Assembly (NCBI GenBank): GCA_900551445.1
Contig: URWA01000003.1
Location: forward strand, 62,001-126,000
Direction: 5' to 3'
Source of the DNA: an uncultured Bacteroides sp.
GTDB lineage: Bacteria > Bacteroidota > Bacteroidia > Bacteroidales > Bacteroidaceae
DNA: 64,000 nt
This document shows, one piece after another, positions 44,433 to 54,228 of this stretch (position 1 is its first letter; every line of letters begins with the position of its first letter). The notes under the pieces were generated by a model. The model saw nothing but the letters and a program-made list of their open reading frames with translations, made no database searches and had not been told where the DNA came from. A program made the translations under genes and the position numbers.

Positions 44433-46115
44433 ATGGGGCTTTTTATTCGGAAAAGTATAGAGGCTTTGCAGGCTGAAGCCAAGGAAACGGGAAGCGGCAC
44501 CCTCAAACGGGTATTGGGTCCCGTCAGTCTGGTAGCACTCGGAGTGGGAGTCATTATTGGAGCCGGCCTGTTTTCCATCACCGGAACCGTGGCGGCTTCT
44601 TACACCGGTCCGGCCATCACGCTTTCATTCATCATTGCAGCCATCGGATGCTGCTTTGCCGGACTCTGCTATGCGGAGTTTGCGTCAATGATTCCCGTAT
44701 CGGGAAGTGCCTATACCTATTCATACGCCACCATGGGCGAACTCATCGCCTGGATTATCGGATGGGATTTGGTACTGGAATATACTGTAGCCGCCACCAC
44801 CGTCAGTATCAGCTGGAGCCGCTATATGACCGTCTTCCTGCAGGGAGCAGGAATTGAACTTCCCCAGGCATTTACGGCCTGTCCGTGGGACGGAGGCATC
44901 GTGAACATCCCCGCCATGGTGATTGTGGTACTCATGAGCCTCATTCTGATGCGGGGTACTGCCGGAAGTTCCTTCTTCAACGGACTGATTGTTTTCCTGA
45001 AGATTGCGGTGATTCTGATATTCGTGGTACTGGGCTGGCGCTTCATCCAAAGCGACAACTACATACCTTATATTCCGGCTAATACCGGCACACTGGGTGA
45101 GTTCGGCATTTCGGGTATTTTCCGAGGAGCTGCCATCGTTTTCTTTGCCTTTTTGGGATTTGACGCAGTGAGTACCGCTGCTCAGGAAACCAAAAATCCG
45201 AAACGGGATATGCCTATCGGTATTCTGGTATCCTTGCTGGTATGTACCATCCTGTATATCCTCTTCGCCCATGTCATGACGGGAGTGGCACACTACACCG
45301 AATTCAGCGGACAAGTCGGGATTGCGCCGGTGGCCGTAGCCATTGAAAAAATGGGGTACCCCGATGCCCAAGGTATCATCCAACCGGTTTATCCATGGCT
45401 GAATAAAGCTATCATCCTGGCCATCCTGTTCGGTTATTGCTCGGTCATCATGGTCACCCTGCTCGGACAAAGCCGTGTTTTCCTGAGCATGAGCCGCGAC
45501 GGACTGCTTCCCCCGTTCTTTTCCAAAATCAATCCGCGCTTCCGTACACCTGTACACAGCAATGCCTTGTTCATGGTCGTGGTCAGCCTGCTGGCCGGCT
45601 TCATCCCGGCACAGATAGCCGGAGAGATGACCAGTATCGGCACGCTGCTGGCCTTCACACTGGTCTGCGCCGCCATACTGGTTGTACGCAAGACCATGCC
45701 CCACGTACACCGGGCCTTCAAAACCCCGTTCGTTCCCTTCGTCCCCATCATGGGCATCCTTACCTGCCTGTGCATGATGAGTTTCCTTCCCGCCGATACG
45801 TGGATACGACTGGTGTTGTGGATGCTCATCGGTCTGGATGTATATGCCTCCTACGGCATCCATCATAGCAAACTGGAACCCGGACAAAAACATCGGAAAG
45901 GGGATATGGTATTAAACCTTACAGGATTGATTTTGTCTATTTTGAGTGTAGTGACCGGATTGTGGCACCAGCAGACCGTAGGATGGGACGAGGACAAGAC
46001 CCTGCTGACCATCTCTTTTGTGTTTGCCTTTACCCATTGCGCTTACTATATGTGGCGAATCTGGAAACACCCGCACAACCACCAGCACTTGTCGGAGCAA
46101 CCGACTGAGTCTTAA
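44433..46115 (+). CDS. APC family amino-acid permease
   Basis: A 560-residue transporter with about fourteen membrane helices. The opening LGPVSLVALGVGVIIGAGLFSITG and FFAFLGFDAVSTAAQETKNPKRDMPIGI are signatures of the cationic amino-acid transporter branch. It probably imports an amino acid with protons. It has its own -7 box. The following 96 bases, up to cysQ, are AT-rich with no clear terminator. Confidence 0.88.
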   Translation: MGLFIRKSIEALQAEAKETGSGTLKRVLGPVSLVALGVGVIIGAGLFSITGTVAASYTGPAITLSFIIAAIGCCFAGLCYAEFASMIPVSGSAYTYSYATMGELIAWIIGWDLVLEYTVAATTVSISWSRYMTVFLQGAGIELPQAFTACPWDGGIVNIPAMVIVVLMSLILMRGTAGSSFFNGLIVFLKIAVILIFVVLGWRFIQSDNYIPYIPANTGTLGEFGISGIFRGAAIVFFAFLGFDAVSTAAQETKNPKRDMPIGILVSLLVCTILYILFAHVMTGVAHYTEFSGQVGIAPVAVAIEKMGYPDAQGIIQPVYPWLNKAIILAILFGYCSVIMVTLLGQSRVFLSMSRDGLLPPFFSKINPRFRTPVHSNALFMVVVSLLAGFIPAQIAGEMTSIGTLLAFTLVCAAILVVRKTMPHVHRAFKTPFVPFVPIMGILTCLCMMSFLPADTWIRLVLWMLIGLDVYASYGIHHSKLEPGQKHRKGDMVLNLTGLILSILSVVTGLWHQQTVGWDEDKTLLTISFVFAFTHCAYYMWRIWKHPHNHQHLSEQPTES

Positions 46116-46211
46116 AAGAAGTTATAAAAAACGGGCAGGAACAGAAAAAACGAATAATAAACCACAAACGACATTTAAAAAAGTTGTTATTTTACAGCGA
46201 TTTATACTATT

Positions 46212-47021
46212 ATGGATAAAAATATATTATATACTGCCATTCAGGCCGCACTCGCCGCCGGAGCAGAAATCATGTCTGTATATACTGATCCGAATGCGGA
46301 TTTTGAGATAGAGAAAAAAGCGGATAATTCTCCGCTGACCATCGCCGACCGCAAATCGCATGCCGTCATAGCCCAGGCTTTGGCTTCCACTCCCTATCCC
46401 CTGCTGAGCGAAGAAGGGGCCAAAATCGCACCTGAAGAAAGACAGCAATGGAAAGAGCTTTGGATTGTCGACCCGTTGGACGGTACCAAGGAATTCATCA
46501 AGCGGAACGGTGAATTTACCGTCAACATTGCCTACGTAAAAGACGGTTGCCCGGAAGCGGGAGTCATTTATATCCCCGTCAAAAAAGAACTTTATTTTGC
46601 CGATACTACACTGGGGGCTTATAAAATCAATGAAATTACGGAAACCGGTTCATACACTTCACTGGATGCGCTGATTGCGCATGCACAGCGTCTGCCGAAT
46701 ACCCACCGTACAGACGATACATTCATCGTCGTGGCTTCCCGTTCACACCTGACTCCTGAAACAGAAGCTTATATCCACGAAATGCAGCAAAAGCATGCAC
46801 ATGTGGAAACCATCTCCAAGGGAAGTTCCTTGAAGCTGTGCCTCATCGCAGAAGGTAACGCCGACGTATATCCCCGTTTTGCTCCCACCATGGAGTGGGA
46901 TACGGCTGCCGGACATGCCATTATCCGTGCTTCCGGGAAGGAAGTGTATCAGGCAGGGAAAAAAGAACCGCTACAATACAACAAAACAGACTTGCTGAAC
47001 CCTTGGTTCATTGCAGAATAA
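46212..47021 (+). CDS. cysQ: 3'(2'),5'-bisphosphate nucleotidase CysQ
   Basis: A 269-residue inositol-monophosphatase-fold enzyme that hydrolyses PAP to AMP. The metal site includes EEGA and IVDPLDGTKEFIKRNGEFTVNIA, and the C-terminal MEWDTAAGHAI has the second motif. As the first gene of the sulfonation operon it removes PAP, the inhibitory by-product of sulfotransferase action. The next gene begins 12 bases later. Confidence 0.92.
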   Translation: MDKNILYTAIQAALAAGAEIMSVYTDPNADFEIEKKADNSPLTIADRKSHAVIAQALASTPYPLLSEEGAKIAPEERQQWKELWIVDPLDGTKEFIKRNGEFTVNIAYVKDGCPEAGVIYIPVKKELYFADTTLGAYKINEITETGSYTSLDALIAHAQRLPNTHRTDDTFIVVASRSHLTPETEAYIHEMQQKHAHVETISKGSSLKLCLIAEGNADVYPRFAPTMEWDTAAGHAIIRASGKEVYQAGKKEPLQYNKTDLLNPWFIAE

Positions 47022-47033
47022 TCCAACTAACTT

Positions 47034-48575
47034 ATGTCTATCGAGATTATTATCGTACTACTTTCACTTGTGGCCATGCTGACGGCGCTGATTATGGACA
47101 AGATGCGTCCGGGAATGATTCTGTTCTCGGTGGTCGTCATCTTCCTCTGCACCGGCATCCTCACCCCGAAAGAAATGCTGGAAGGCTTCAGCAACAAAGG
47201 GATGATTACCGTGGCCTTGCTGTTTTTGGTCAGTGAAGGTGTACGTCAGAGCGGAGCACTGACCCAACTTATCAAGAAGCTGCTTCCCCAGCAGACGACA
47301 TCCGTCTTCCGGGCACAGGCACGCATGCTGCCCAGCATCGCTTTCATATCCGCTTTCCTGAACAATACACCGGTGGTGGTCATATTTGCCCCCATCATCA
47401 AACGGTGGGCTAACTCTGTCAAGCTTCCGGCCACTTACTTCCTGATTCCGCTGTCGTACGTGACGATTCTTGGTGGTATCTGTACGCTGATCGGCACATC
47501 CACCAACCTGGTGGTACACAGCATGATTCTCGATGCCGGAATGAAAGGCTTCAGCATGTTCGAACTGGGGAAGGTAGGCATATTCATCGCTCTGGCCGGT
47601 ATTATCTACTTGTTTCTGTTCTCCAAGAAACTGTTGCCCGCCAACCGTCCGGACACAGCCAACGAGGAAGAAAACGACTCTTCACTGCATCTGGTAGAAG
47701 CCGTCATCGGTCCGCGTTTCCCGGGTATCAACAAGACGGTGAGCGAATTTGATTTCAAGCGCCATTATGGAGCGGAAGTGAAAGAACTTCGCCGTAGCGG
47801 ACGTACCTATACCAACCTGAGCAAAGTCAGTTTTCGCGAAGGCGATACATTGGTGGTACTGACAGACGACAGCTTCATCCAGACCTGGGGAGAATCTTCT
47901 GTCTTCCTGATGCTGGCCAACGGGAAAGAATACGAACCGGCCGGAAAGAAAAAACGCTGGTTCACCCTTTTCCTGCTCGTGTTCATGATTGTAGGAGCTA
48001 CCATCGGTGAACTGCCGGGCATTGAGAAATTCCTGCCCGAAGGCATCAAGCTGGATATGTTCTTTTTCGTGTCCATCACTACGGTCATCATGGCCTGGGC
48101 CAAGATATTCCCTCCACAGAAATATACCAAGTATATCTCTTGGGATATCCTGATTACCATTGCCTGTGCCTTTGCCATCAGCAAAGCCATGGAAAATTCC
48201 GGAGTGGCCGACTTGCTGGCCGGTTACATCATCAGCCTGAGCCATGACTACGGTCCTTATGTGTTGCTGGCCGTACTGTTCATCATTACGAACATCTTTA
48301 CGGAACTGATTACCAACAATGCGGCGGCGGCCCTGTCCTTCCCCATTGCCCTGTCACTGTCCACCCAGCTGGGAGTCAATCCCATGCCGTTCTTCGTGGT
48401 CATCTGCATGGCAGCCTCGGCCAGTTTCTCCACCCCTATCGGCTATCAGACCAACCTGATTGTGCAAGGTATCGGAAACTACAAGTTCACCGACTTCGTC
48501 CGCATCGGACTGCCGCTGAACATCATCACATTCCTGATATCGGTCTTTCTCATTCCGCTGATATGGCCTTTTTAA
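47034..48575 (+). CDS. SLC13/DASS family permease with TrkA-C-like insert (likely sulfate importer)
   Basis: A 513-residue membrane protein with two transport halves. The family motifs are FLNNTPVVVIFAPI with GTSTNLVVHSMI, and NIFTELITNNAAAALSFPIA with STPIGYQTNLIVQGIG. Between them (about 215-300) lies a soluble RCK/TrkA-C-like domain (LHLVEAVIGPRFPGINKTVSEFDFKRHYGAEVKEL). Position between cysQ and cysC suggests sulfate uptake for PAPS synthesis, which is inference from context. Confidence 0.88.
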   Translation: MSIEIIIVLLSLVAMLTALIMDKMRPGMILFSVVVIFLCTGILTPKEMLEGFSNKGMITVALLFLVSEGVRQSGALTQLIKKLLPQQTTSVFRAQARMLPSIAFISAFLNNTPVVVIFAPIIKRWANSVKLPATYFLIPLSYVTILGGICTLIGTSTNLVVHSMILDAGMKGFSMFELGKVGIFIALAGIIYLFLFSKKLLPANRPDTANEEENDSSLHLVEAVIGPRFPGINKTVSEFDFKRHYGAEVKELRRSGRTYTNLSKVSFREGDTLVVLTDDSFIQTWGESSVFLMLANGKEYEPAGKKKRWFTLFLLVFMIVGATIGELPGIEKFLPEGIKLDMFFFVSITTVIMAWAKIFPPQKYTKYISWDILITIACAFAISKAMENSGVADLLAGYIISLSHDYGPYVLLAVLFIITNIFTELITNNAAAALSFPIALSLSTQLGVNPMPFFVVICMAASASFSTPIGYQTNLIVQGIGNYKFTDFVRIGLPLNIITFLISVFLIPLIWPF

Positions 48576-48600
48576 AACAGATTTAAACAGACATTACAAT

Positions 48601-49212
48601 ATGAACGATTCAAAAGCAACTCATATCTATCCGATATTCGACCGCATGCTGGGGCGTGCAGACAAGGAAGAACTCCTTCACCAACACGGACTTATGATTT
48701 GGTTCACCGGGCTGAGCGGTTCCGGGAAAAGTACCATCGCCATCGCCTTGGAGCGCGAACTCCAACAGCGCGGGCTGCTGTGCCGTATCCTCGATGGAGA
48801 CAACATCCGCAGCGGCATCAACAACAACTTGGGCTTCTCGGCCGAAGACCGGGTAGAAAATATCCGACGCATTGCCGAGGTGGGCAAGCTGTTTGTCGAC
48901 ACCGGCATCATCACTTTGGCAGCTTTCATCAGCCCCAATAACGAAATCCGCGAGATGGCCGCCCGCATCATCGGGAAAGACGATTTTCTGGAAATCTACG
49001 TCAGCACCCCGCTGGAAGAATGTGAGCGCCGCGATGTGAAAGGCCTGTACGCCAAGGCCCGCCGGGGAGAAATCAAGAACTTCACCGGCATTTCGGCCCC
49101 GTTCGAGGCACCGGCACATCCGGCCCTTTCGCTCGACACCTCCAAACTGTCACTCAAAGAATCCGTCGACCAGCTGCTCGACCTGATTCTCCCCAAAGTC
49201 ACTAAAAAATAA
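48601..49212 (+). CDS. cysC: Adenylyl-sulfate (APS) kinase
   Basis: A 203-residue kinase making PAPS from APS and ATP. P-loop GLSGSGKST at 37-45, then LDGDNIRSGINNNLGFSAEDRVENIRR and FISPNN, the APS-binding signatures. It has the normal length. Together with cysD and cysN it converts sulfate to PAPS. No PAPS reductase is nearby, so the product goes to sulfonation, not to cysteine synthesis. Confidence 0.94.
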   Translation: MNDSKATHIYPIFDRMLGRADKEELLHQHGLMIWFTGLSGSGKSTIAIALERELQQRGLLCRILDGDNIRSGINNNLGFSAEDRVENIRRIAEVGKLFVDTGIITLAAFISPNNEIREMAARIIGKDDFLEIYVSTPLEECERRDVKGLYAKARRGEIKNFTGISAPFEAPAHPALSLDTSKLSLKESVDQLLDLILPKVTKK

Positions 49213-49226
49213 ATTATATATTAGCC

Positions 49227-50138
49227 ATGCAAGAAGAATACAAATTAAGCCACTTGAAAGAACTCGAAGCCGAGTCCATCCACATCATCCGCGAAGTGGC
49301 TGCCGAATTTGAGAATCCGGTAATGCTCTACAGCATCGGAAAAGACTCATCCGTCATGGTCCGTCTGGCAGAAAAGGCTTTTGCCCCTGGAAAAGTGCCT
49401 TTTCCTCTGATGCACATCGATTCCAAATGGAAATTCAAGGAAATGATTCAGTTCCGCGATGAATATGCTAAAAAATACGGCTGGAACCTGATTGTGGAAA
49501 GCAACATGGAAGCCTTCCGCGCAGGCGTAGGCCCCTTCACTCACGGAAGTAAGGTACACACCGACCTGATGAAAACACAGGCCCTGCTGCACGCCCTCGA
49601 CAAATACAAGTTCGACGCAGCCTTCGGAGGCGCACGCCGCGACGAAGAGAAATCACGTGCCAAGGAACGTATCTTCTCTTTCCGCAACGAGTTCCACCAG
49701 TGGGACCCAAAGAACCAGCGCCCGGAACTCTGGGACATCTACAATGCCCGCATCCGCAAAGGAGAAAGCATCCGTGTGTTCCCGTTGAGCAACTGGACCG
49801 AACTGGACATCTGGCAGTACATCCGTCTGGAAAATATCCCTATCGTACCGTTGTATTTCGCCAAGGTGCGTCCGGTGGTCAACATCGACGGACAGCTGAT
49901 TATGCCTGATGACGACCGTCTGCCGGAAAAATACCGCGACAAGATTGAGATGAAAAAAATCCGTTTCCGTACCCTGGGATGCTGGCCGCTGACAGGCGCC
50001 ATTGAAAGTGAAGCCGACACCATCGAAAAGATTGTGGAGGAAATGATGACCACCACCAAGAGTGAACGCACGACCCGTGTCATCGACTTCGACCAGGAAG
50101 CCAGTATGGAACAAAAGAAACGTGAAGGATATTTTTAA
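49227..50138 (+). CDS. cysD: Sulfate adenylyltransferase subunit 2
   Basis: A 303-residue PP-loop ATPase subunit that forms APS from ATP and sulfate. The PP-motif is YSIGKDSSVMVRL (35-47), with FDAAFGGARRDEEKSRAKER and RFRTLGCWPLTGAIES conserved. It works with the CysN GTPase encoded 12 bases downstream. The start is 14 bases after cysC. Confidence 0.95.
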   Translation: MQEEYKLSHLKELEAESIHIIREVAAEFENPVMLYSIGKDSSVMVRLAEKAFAPGKVPFPLMHIDSKWKFKEMIQFRDEYAKKYGWNLIVESNMEAFRAGVGPFTHGSKVHTDLMKTQALLHALDKYKFDAAFGGARRDEEKSRAKERIFSFRNEFHQWDPKNQRPELWDIYNARIRKGESIRVFPLSNWTELDIWQYIRLENIPIVPLYFAKVRPVVNIDGQLIMPDDDRLPEKYRDKIEMKKIRFRTLGCWPLTGAIESEADTIEKIVEEMMTTTKSERTTRVIDFDQEASMEQKKREGYF

Positions 50139-50150
50139 TTACGCAACGAC

Positions 50151-51662
50151 ATGGAACATTTAGATAAAAGCAAATCAGGCAACCCGATGGAAGGAGAAGC
50201 CAGAGGCAAGATGTCTATCGAGGAATTCCTGAAAAAAGACGAACAGAAAGACCTGCTCCGTTTTCTGACCGCAGGTTCTGTAGACGACGGAAAGTCCACC
50301 CTCATCGGACGTCTGTTGTTCGACAGTAAGAAATTGTATGAAGACCAGCTCGATGCCCTGGAACGCGACAGCAAGCGCATGGGTAACGCCGGCGAACACA
50401 TCGACTATGCCCTGCTGCTCGACGGCCTGAAAGCCGAACGTGAACAAGGTATCACCATCGATGTGGCTTACCGTTATTTCTCGACCAACAACCGTAAGTT
50501 CATCATTGCCGACACTCCGGGACACGAACAATATACCCGTAACATGATTACCGGCGGTTCGACTGCCAACCTGGCCGTCATCCTGGTAGATGCCCGTACC
50601 GGCGTCATCACCCAGACCCGCCGCCATACCTATCTGGTATCCTTGCTGGGTATCAAGCACGTGGTACTGGCCGTCAACAAGATGGACCTGGTAGACTACT
50701 CGAAGGAAGTGTTCGACAAGATTGTAGCCGACTATATGGCCTTCATCACTCCGCTGGGTATCCCCGATGTGCAGTGCATTCCGCTGTCAGCCTTGGAAGG
50801 TGACAACGTGGTAGAGAAATCCGACCGTACCCCGTGGTACGAAGGTCCCGCCCTGTTGGAATTCCTGGAAACCGTCCACATCGGCAACGACCATAACCTG
50901 AAAGACTTCCGCTATCCGGTACAGTACGTGCTTCGTCCGAACCTCGACTTCCGTGGTTTCTGCGGAAAAGTGGCTTCCGGCGTGGTACACAAAGGAGATG
51001 AGGTAGTAGCCCTTCCTTCCGGAAAGCGTTCGCACATCAAGAGCATCGTAACCTACGACGGAGAACTCGACTATGCCTTCCCGCCGATGTCTGTCACCCT
51101 GACCCTGGAAGACGAAATTGACGTATCCCGCGGTGAAATGCTGGTACACCCCGACAACATGCCGATGATCGGACGTAACTTCGAAGCCATGCTGGTATGG
51201 ATGGACGAAGAAAAGATGGACATGGAGAAGTCTTTCTTCCTGAAGCAGACCACCAACACCAGCCGTACCCGCATTGACAGCATCAAGTATAAGGTAGATA
51301 TCAACACCATGGAACACCTGTCTGTGGAAAACGGACGCCTGACCAAGGAAGATGTGCCCATGCAGCTCAACCAGATTGCTCATGTGGTACTGACTTCTTC
51401 CAAGGAGCTGTTCTTCGACCCTTATACCAAGAACAAAGCTACGGGTGCCTTCATCCTGATTGACCCGATTACCAACAACACCAGTGCCGTAGGTATGATT
51501 ATCAACCAGGTGGCCGACAAAGACATGCACAACCAGATGGAACTGCCTGTCCTCAACCTGCCGAAACTGGGCATCGGTCCGGAACACTACGAAGCCATCG
51601 AACGTGCCGTAAAGGAACTGGAACGTCAGGGATACGCTATTGAATTAATAGTTAAAAATTAA
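50151..51662 (+). CDS. cysN: Sulfate adenylyltransferase subunit 1 (GTPase)
   Basis: A 503-residue EF-Tu-like GTPase that drives APS formation. P-loop AGSVDDGKST at 41-50, effector EREQGITIDVAYRYF, G3 DTPGHEQYTRNM and G4 NKMD. No fused APS kinase domain is present, consistent with the separate cysC. An extra 20-residue N-terminal stretch precedes the conserved MSIEEFLKKDE; the start could be Met21. Confidence 0.95.
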   Translation: MEHLDKSKSGNPMEGEARGKMSIEEFLKKDEQKDLLRFLTAGSVDDGKSTLIGRLLFDSKKLYEDQLDALERDSKRMGNAGEHIDYALLLDGLKAEREQGITIDVAYRYFSTNNRKFIIADTPGHEQYTRNMITGGSTANLAVILVDARTGVITQTRRHTYLVSLLGIKHVVLAVNKMDLVDYSKEVFDKIVADYMAFITPLGIPDVQCIPLSALEGDNVVEKSDRTPWYEGPALLEFLETVHIGNDHNLKDFRYPVQYVLRPNLDFRGFCGKVASGVVHKGDEVVALPSGKRSHIKSIVTYDGELDYAFPPMSVTLTLEDEIDVSRGEMLVHPDNMPMIGRNFEAMLVWMDEEKMDMEKSFFLKQTTNTSRTRIDSIKYKVDINTMEHLSVENGRLTKEDVPMQLNQIAHVVLTSSKELFFDPYTKNKATGAFILIDPITNNTSAVGMIINQVADKDMHNQMELPVLNLPKLGIGPEHYEAIERAVKELERQGYAIELIVKN

Positions 51663-51714
51663 AAGTTAAAATCGACAAGCTGAGTTTTACAACTGTCAAT
51701 TATCAATTAAAGAA

Positions 51715-52821
51715 ATGGGATTACTCGAATTTAACAAACTCCCCATCAATACGCTGGTAGGAGCCGACTGGAAGACCTTCAACCAGATTACTGCCGGACG
51801 TACCATCGACCCGGCGTACAAGGGCAAATACCGCCTGACCAAGGCCGTATGCCGTCTGTTGTCCACCCTGGTTCCCTTGCAGGACAAACGGTATGAAAAA
51901 CTGCTGGCCAACAAGCCCCTGGAACACGACCCTGTGTTCATTCTGGGACACTGGCGCAGCGGAACCACCTTCATGCACAACGTGTTCTCCTGCGACAAGC
52001 ATTTTGGCTACAACACCACCTACCAAACGGTATTTCCGCACCTGATGATGTGGGGACAACCCTTCTTCAAGAAGAACATGAGCTGGCTGATGCCGGACAA
52101 ACGTCCGACCGACAACATGGAGCTGGCCGTCGACCTTCCGCAGGAAGAAGAGTTTGCCCTGGCCAACATGATGCCCTACACGTACTACAACTTCTGGTTC
52201 CTGCCGAAATACATGCAGGAATATGCCGACAAGTACCTGCTGTTCGATGACATCAGCGACGCCGAACTGAAAGTGTTTGAGGAAACCTTCACCAAACTGA
52301 TCAAGATTTCCTTGTGGAACACCCACGGCACACAGTTCCTCAGCAAGAACCCGCCGCACACCGGACGCGTGAAAGAGCTGGTGAAGATGTTCCCGAACGC
52401 CAAGTTCATCTACCTGATGCGTAACCCGTACACGGTATTCGAATCGACCCGCAGTTTCTTCACCAACACCATCCAGCCACTGAAGCTGCAGGACATCAGC
52501 AACGAAGAACTGCAGGCCAATATCCTTTCAGTCTACGCCAAGCTGTATCACAAGTACGAGGCCGACAAGAAGTTTATTCCGGAAGGCAACCTGGTGGAAG
52601 TCCGTTTCGAGGATTACGAAAGGAACGCCTTCGACATGACGCAGGAGATTTACCAGAAACTGCAAATCCCCGGCTTTGACGAAGCCCGTGCCGACATCGA
52701 AGCGTATGTCAACAAGAAGAAAGGGTACAAGAAAAACAAATACCAATACAAGCCCGAGACTGTCGAACTGGTTGAAAAGAACTGGTCGTTCGCCTTGGAG
52801 CAGTGGGGGTATAAGTTGTAA
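51715..52821 (+). CDS. Sulfotransferase family protein (candidate sterol/lipid sulfotransferase)
   Basis: A 368-residue PAPS-dependent sulfotransferase. The 5'-phosphosulfate loop is GHWRSGTTFMH at 78-88 and the 3'-phosphate site is YLMRNPYTVFESTRSF (R236, S244). The operon order cysQ-permease-cysC-cysD-cysN-sulfotransferase resembles the B. thetaiotaomicron cluster around BT_0416, whose enzyme sulfonates cholesterol and other steroids (from memory of published work). Substrate assignment here is by context only. A terminator follows 19 bases later. Confidence 0.85.
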   Translation: MGLLEFNKLPINTLVGADWKTFNQITAGRTIDPAYKGKYRLTKAVCRLLSTLVPLQDKRYEKLLANKPLEHDPVFILGHWRSGTTFMHNVFSCDKHFGYNTTYQTVFPHLMMWGQPFFKKNMSWLMPDKRPTDNMELAVDLPQEEEFALANMMPYTYYNFWFLPKYMQEYADKYLLFDDISDAELKVFEETFTKLIKISLWNTHGTQFLSKNPPHTGRVKELVKMFPNAKFIYLMRNPYTVFESTRSFFTNTIQPLKLQDISNEELQANILSVYAKLYHKYEADKKFIPEGNLVEVRFEDYERNAFDMTQEIYQKLQIPGFDEARADIEAYVNKKKGYKKNKYQYKPETVELVEKNWSFALEQWGYKL

Positions 52822-52840
52822 ACTTATCAGACTATATCAA

Positions 52841-52876
52841 CAAAAAATGCGGGACACTCACATCCCGCATTTTTTG
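52841..52876. terminator. Strong bidirectional terminator
   Basis: CAAAAAATGCGGGA and TCCCGCATTTTTTG form a perfect 14-bp stem with an 8-base loop. A- and T-runs on both sides serve the sulfotransferase operon and the converging GH29 pseudogene. Confidence 0.85.
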
Positions 52877-52903
52877 TTTCATGCCTTTTATTAACCGCCA
52901 TCT

Positions 52904-54034
52904 TCATTCACATACAATCCGGAATCCGACAGCCGTCTTCAAAGAAGCAGACTCCGGATACACAATACGCAATCCGTCTGCCTCCTGCTTCCATTCTATT
53001 TTATCACCTTCTACACCCAACAGTTCCACCGAAGTCACCTGCTTCTTTTCCACAGTAGAATCAGTACCCAAAGACACAATCTTCAAAGTCTCTCCCGGTT
53101 TCGGCACCGTCATGCACCAGGCATACAAGGCCTTGTCTTTTCCCACCGTAAAACGGAAATCCGTAGAATAGAACGTATGGTTTGCCTGACTGCCCCCGAT
53201 GAATCCACCCGGCAACACATTCAGCTTACCGTCTTTTCCTTCACCCAATACACGCCAGGCTGAACTGCCGTAAATACCTTGTCCGTTCACCCGTATCCAT
53301 TGGCCGACCTCTTTCAACATCTTCACGCAACCTTCATCCAATGAACCATCGGGACGCAGCGGAATAGAAACACCCACCGAACCATCACGTGCCACAATCT
53401 CCAGCAAATAACGTATCATCGCATCCGAACTGTACACAAAATTCGGGCCGTAGAACCAGTCACCTACCGGGGTTTCCGCAATCCAAGCCTGATACTTGGA
53501 GTTCCACAAGTCGAACTGGTCATGGTGTACCCCCTAGATAATCAGGAAGCGTGCTCCGGCATCCTTGTAAATATCCACTAATTCTTTGGGATTAAACTTC
53601 TTCGGGTTCCAGTCGCGCAATACCTCCTTGTAGCCCACTACCGAAGGATGCCCGTAATTCTTCAGGTGATTCTCGTAAGCCGGAGTCCCTTCCACATACA
53701 TTTTGCGGGCATACCAGTCGCCACTCTCTCCTGCCGACTGCGGCCCGAAGTGAATCCATATTCCAAACTTGGACTCCCGCAACCATTCGGGTGTACCCGG
53801 ATAGTTGGATTCTATCGATGCCCACGTAGGCTCATACGGTCCGGCTGTTACCGGCAAATTCAGTTTTACTTCTTCAAATGTCTGGCTGTCCCCCATCGGA
53901 ACAGAATTTTCCGGCAGCGGTTTATGCACCGACGGCATGGATTCCAGTTGATAATTCACCCCACTGGTCTGCTGAGAAAAAGCCGTTGCACAGGCTCCCA
54001 GCCACAAACAGCTTAATAATACAAATTGATTCAT
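52904..54034 (-). pseudogene. Broken GH29-like alpha-L-fucosidase: amber codon plus internal deletion
   Basis: One reading frame with signal peptide (MNQFVLLSCLWLGACATAFS) is cut by TAG at 53534-53536 after GARFLII; the frame continues with GVHHDQFDLWNSKYQAW. Upstream, WLRESKFGIWIHFGPQSAGESGDWYARKMY is the GH29 entry motif. Soon after SKYQAW it jumps to ETPVGDWFYGPN...RYLLEIVARDGSVGVSIPLRPDGSLDEG, which in intact enzymes lies well past the catalytic nucleophile. So about 200 residues of catalytic core are missing and the total of 377 codons is short. The amber may replace a Gln codon (CAG). It is inactive as read. Confidence 0.75.
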
Positions 54035-54106
54035 GCCTATTTTCTTGTTTTCTAAAAATTTACGATTCGTTTTTTTCGGATAATCCCGTGATTCGATTTA
54101 CAAAAA

Positions 54107-54114
54107 CAAATGTA
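54107..54114 (-). promoter_or_regulatory. Remaining -7 box of the GH29 pseudogene
   Basis: Minus-strand TACATTTG, 72 bases upstream of the start. The promoter seems intact although the gene is broken. Confidence 0.35.
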
Positions 54115-54228
54115 GATAGAAAACCTCGAAATAAGATAGGATGAAAATGTGGGATTATAGGAGGAAATCGAGAATATACCAACAAAACAAGTCTACTTCC
54201 AAAAATAAAGGCAAACAATCCATTCACC

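Noticed and set aside
53534..53536. Amber codon read as pyrrolysine or other recoding
   Set aside because: No recoding machinery is visible and the gene also lacks its catalytic core, so simple gene decay explains it.
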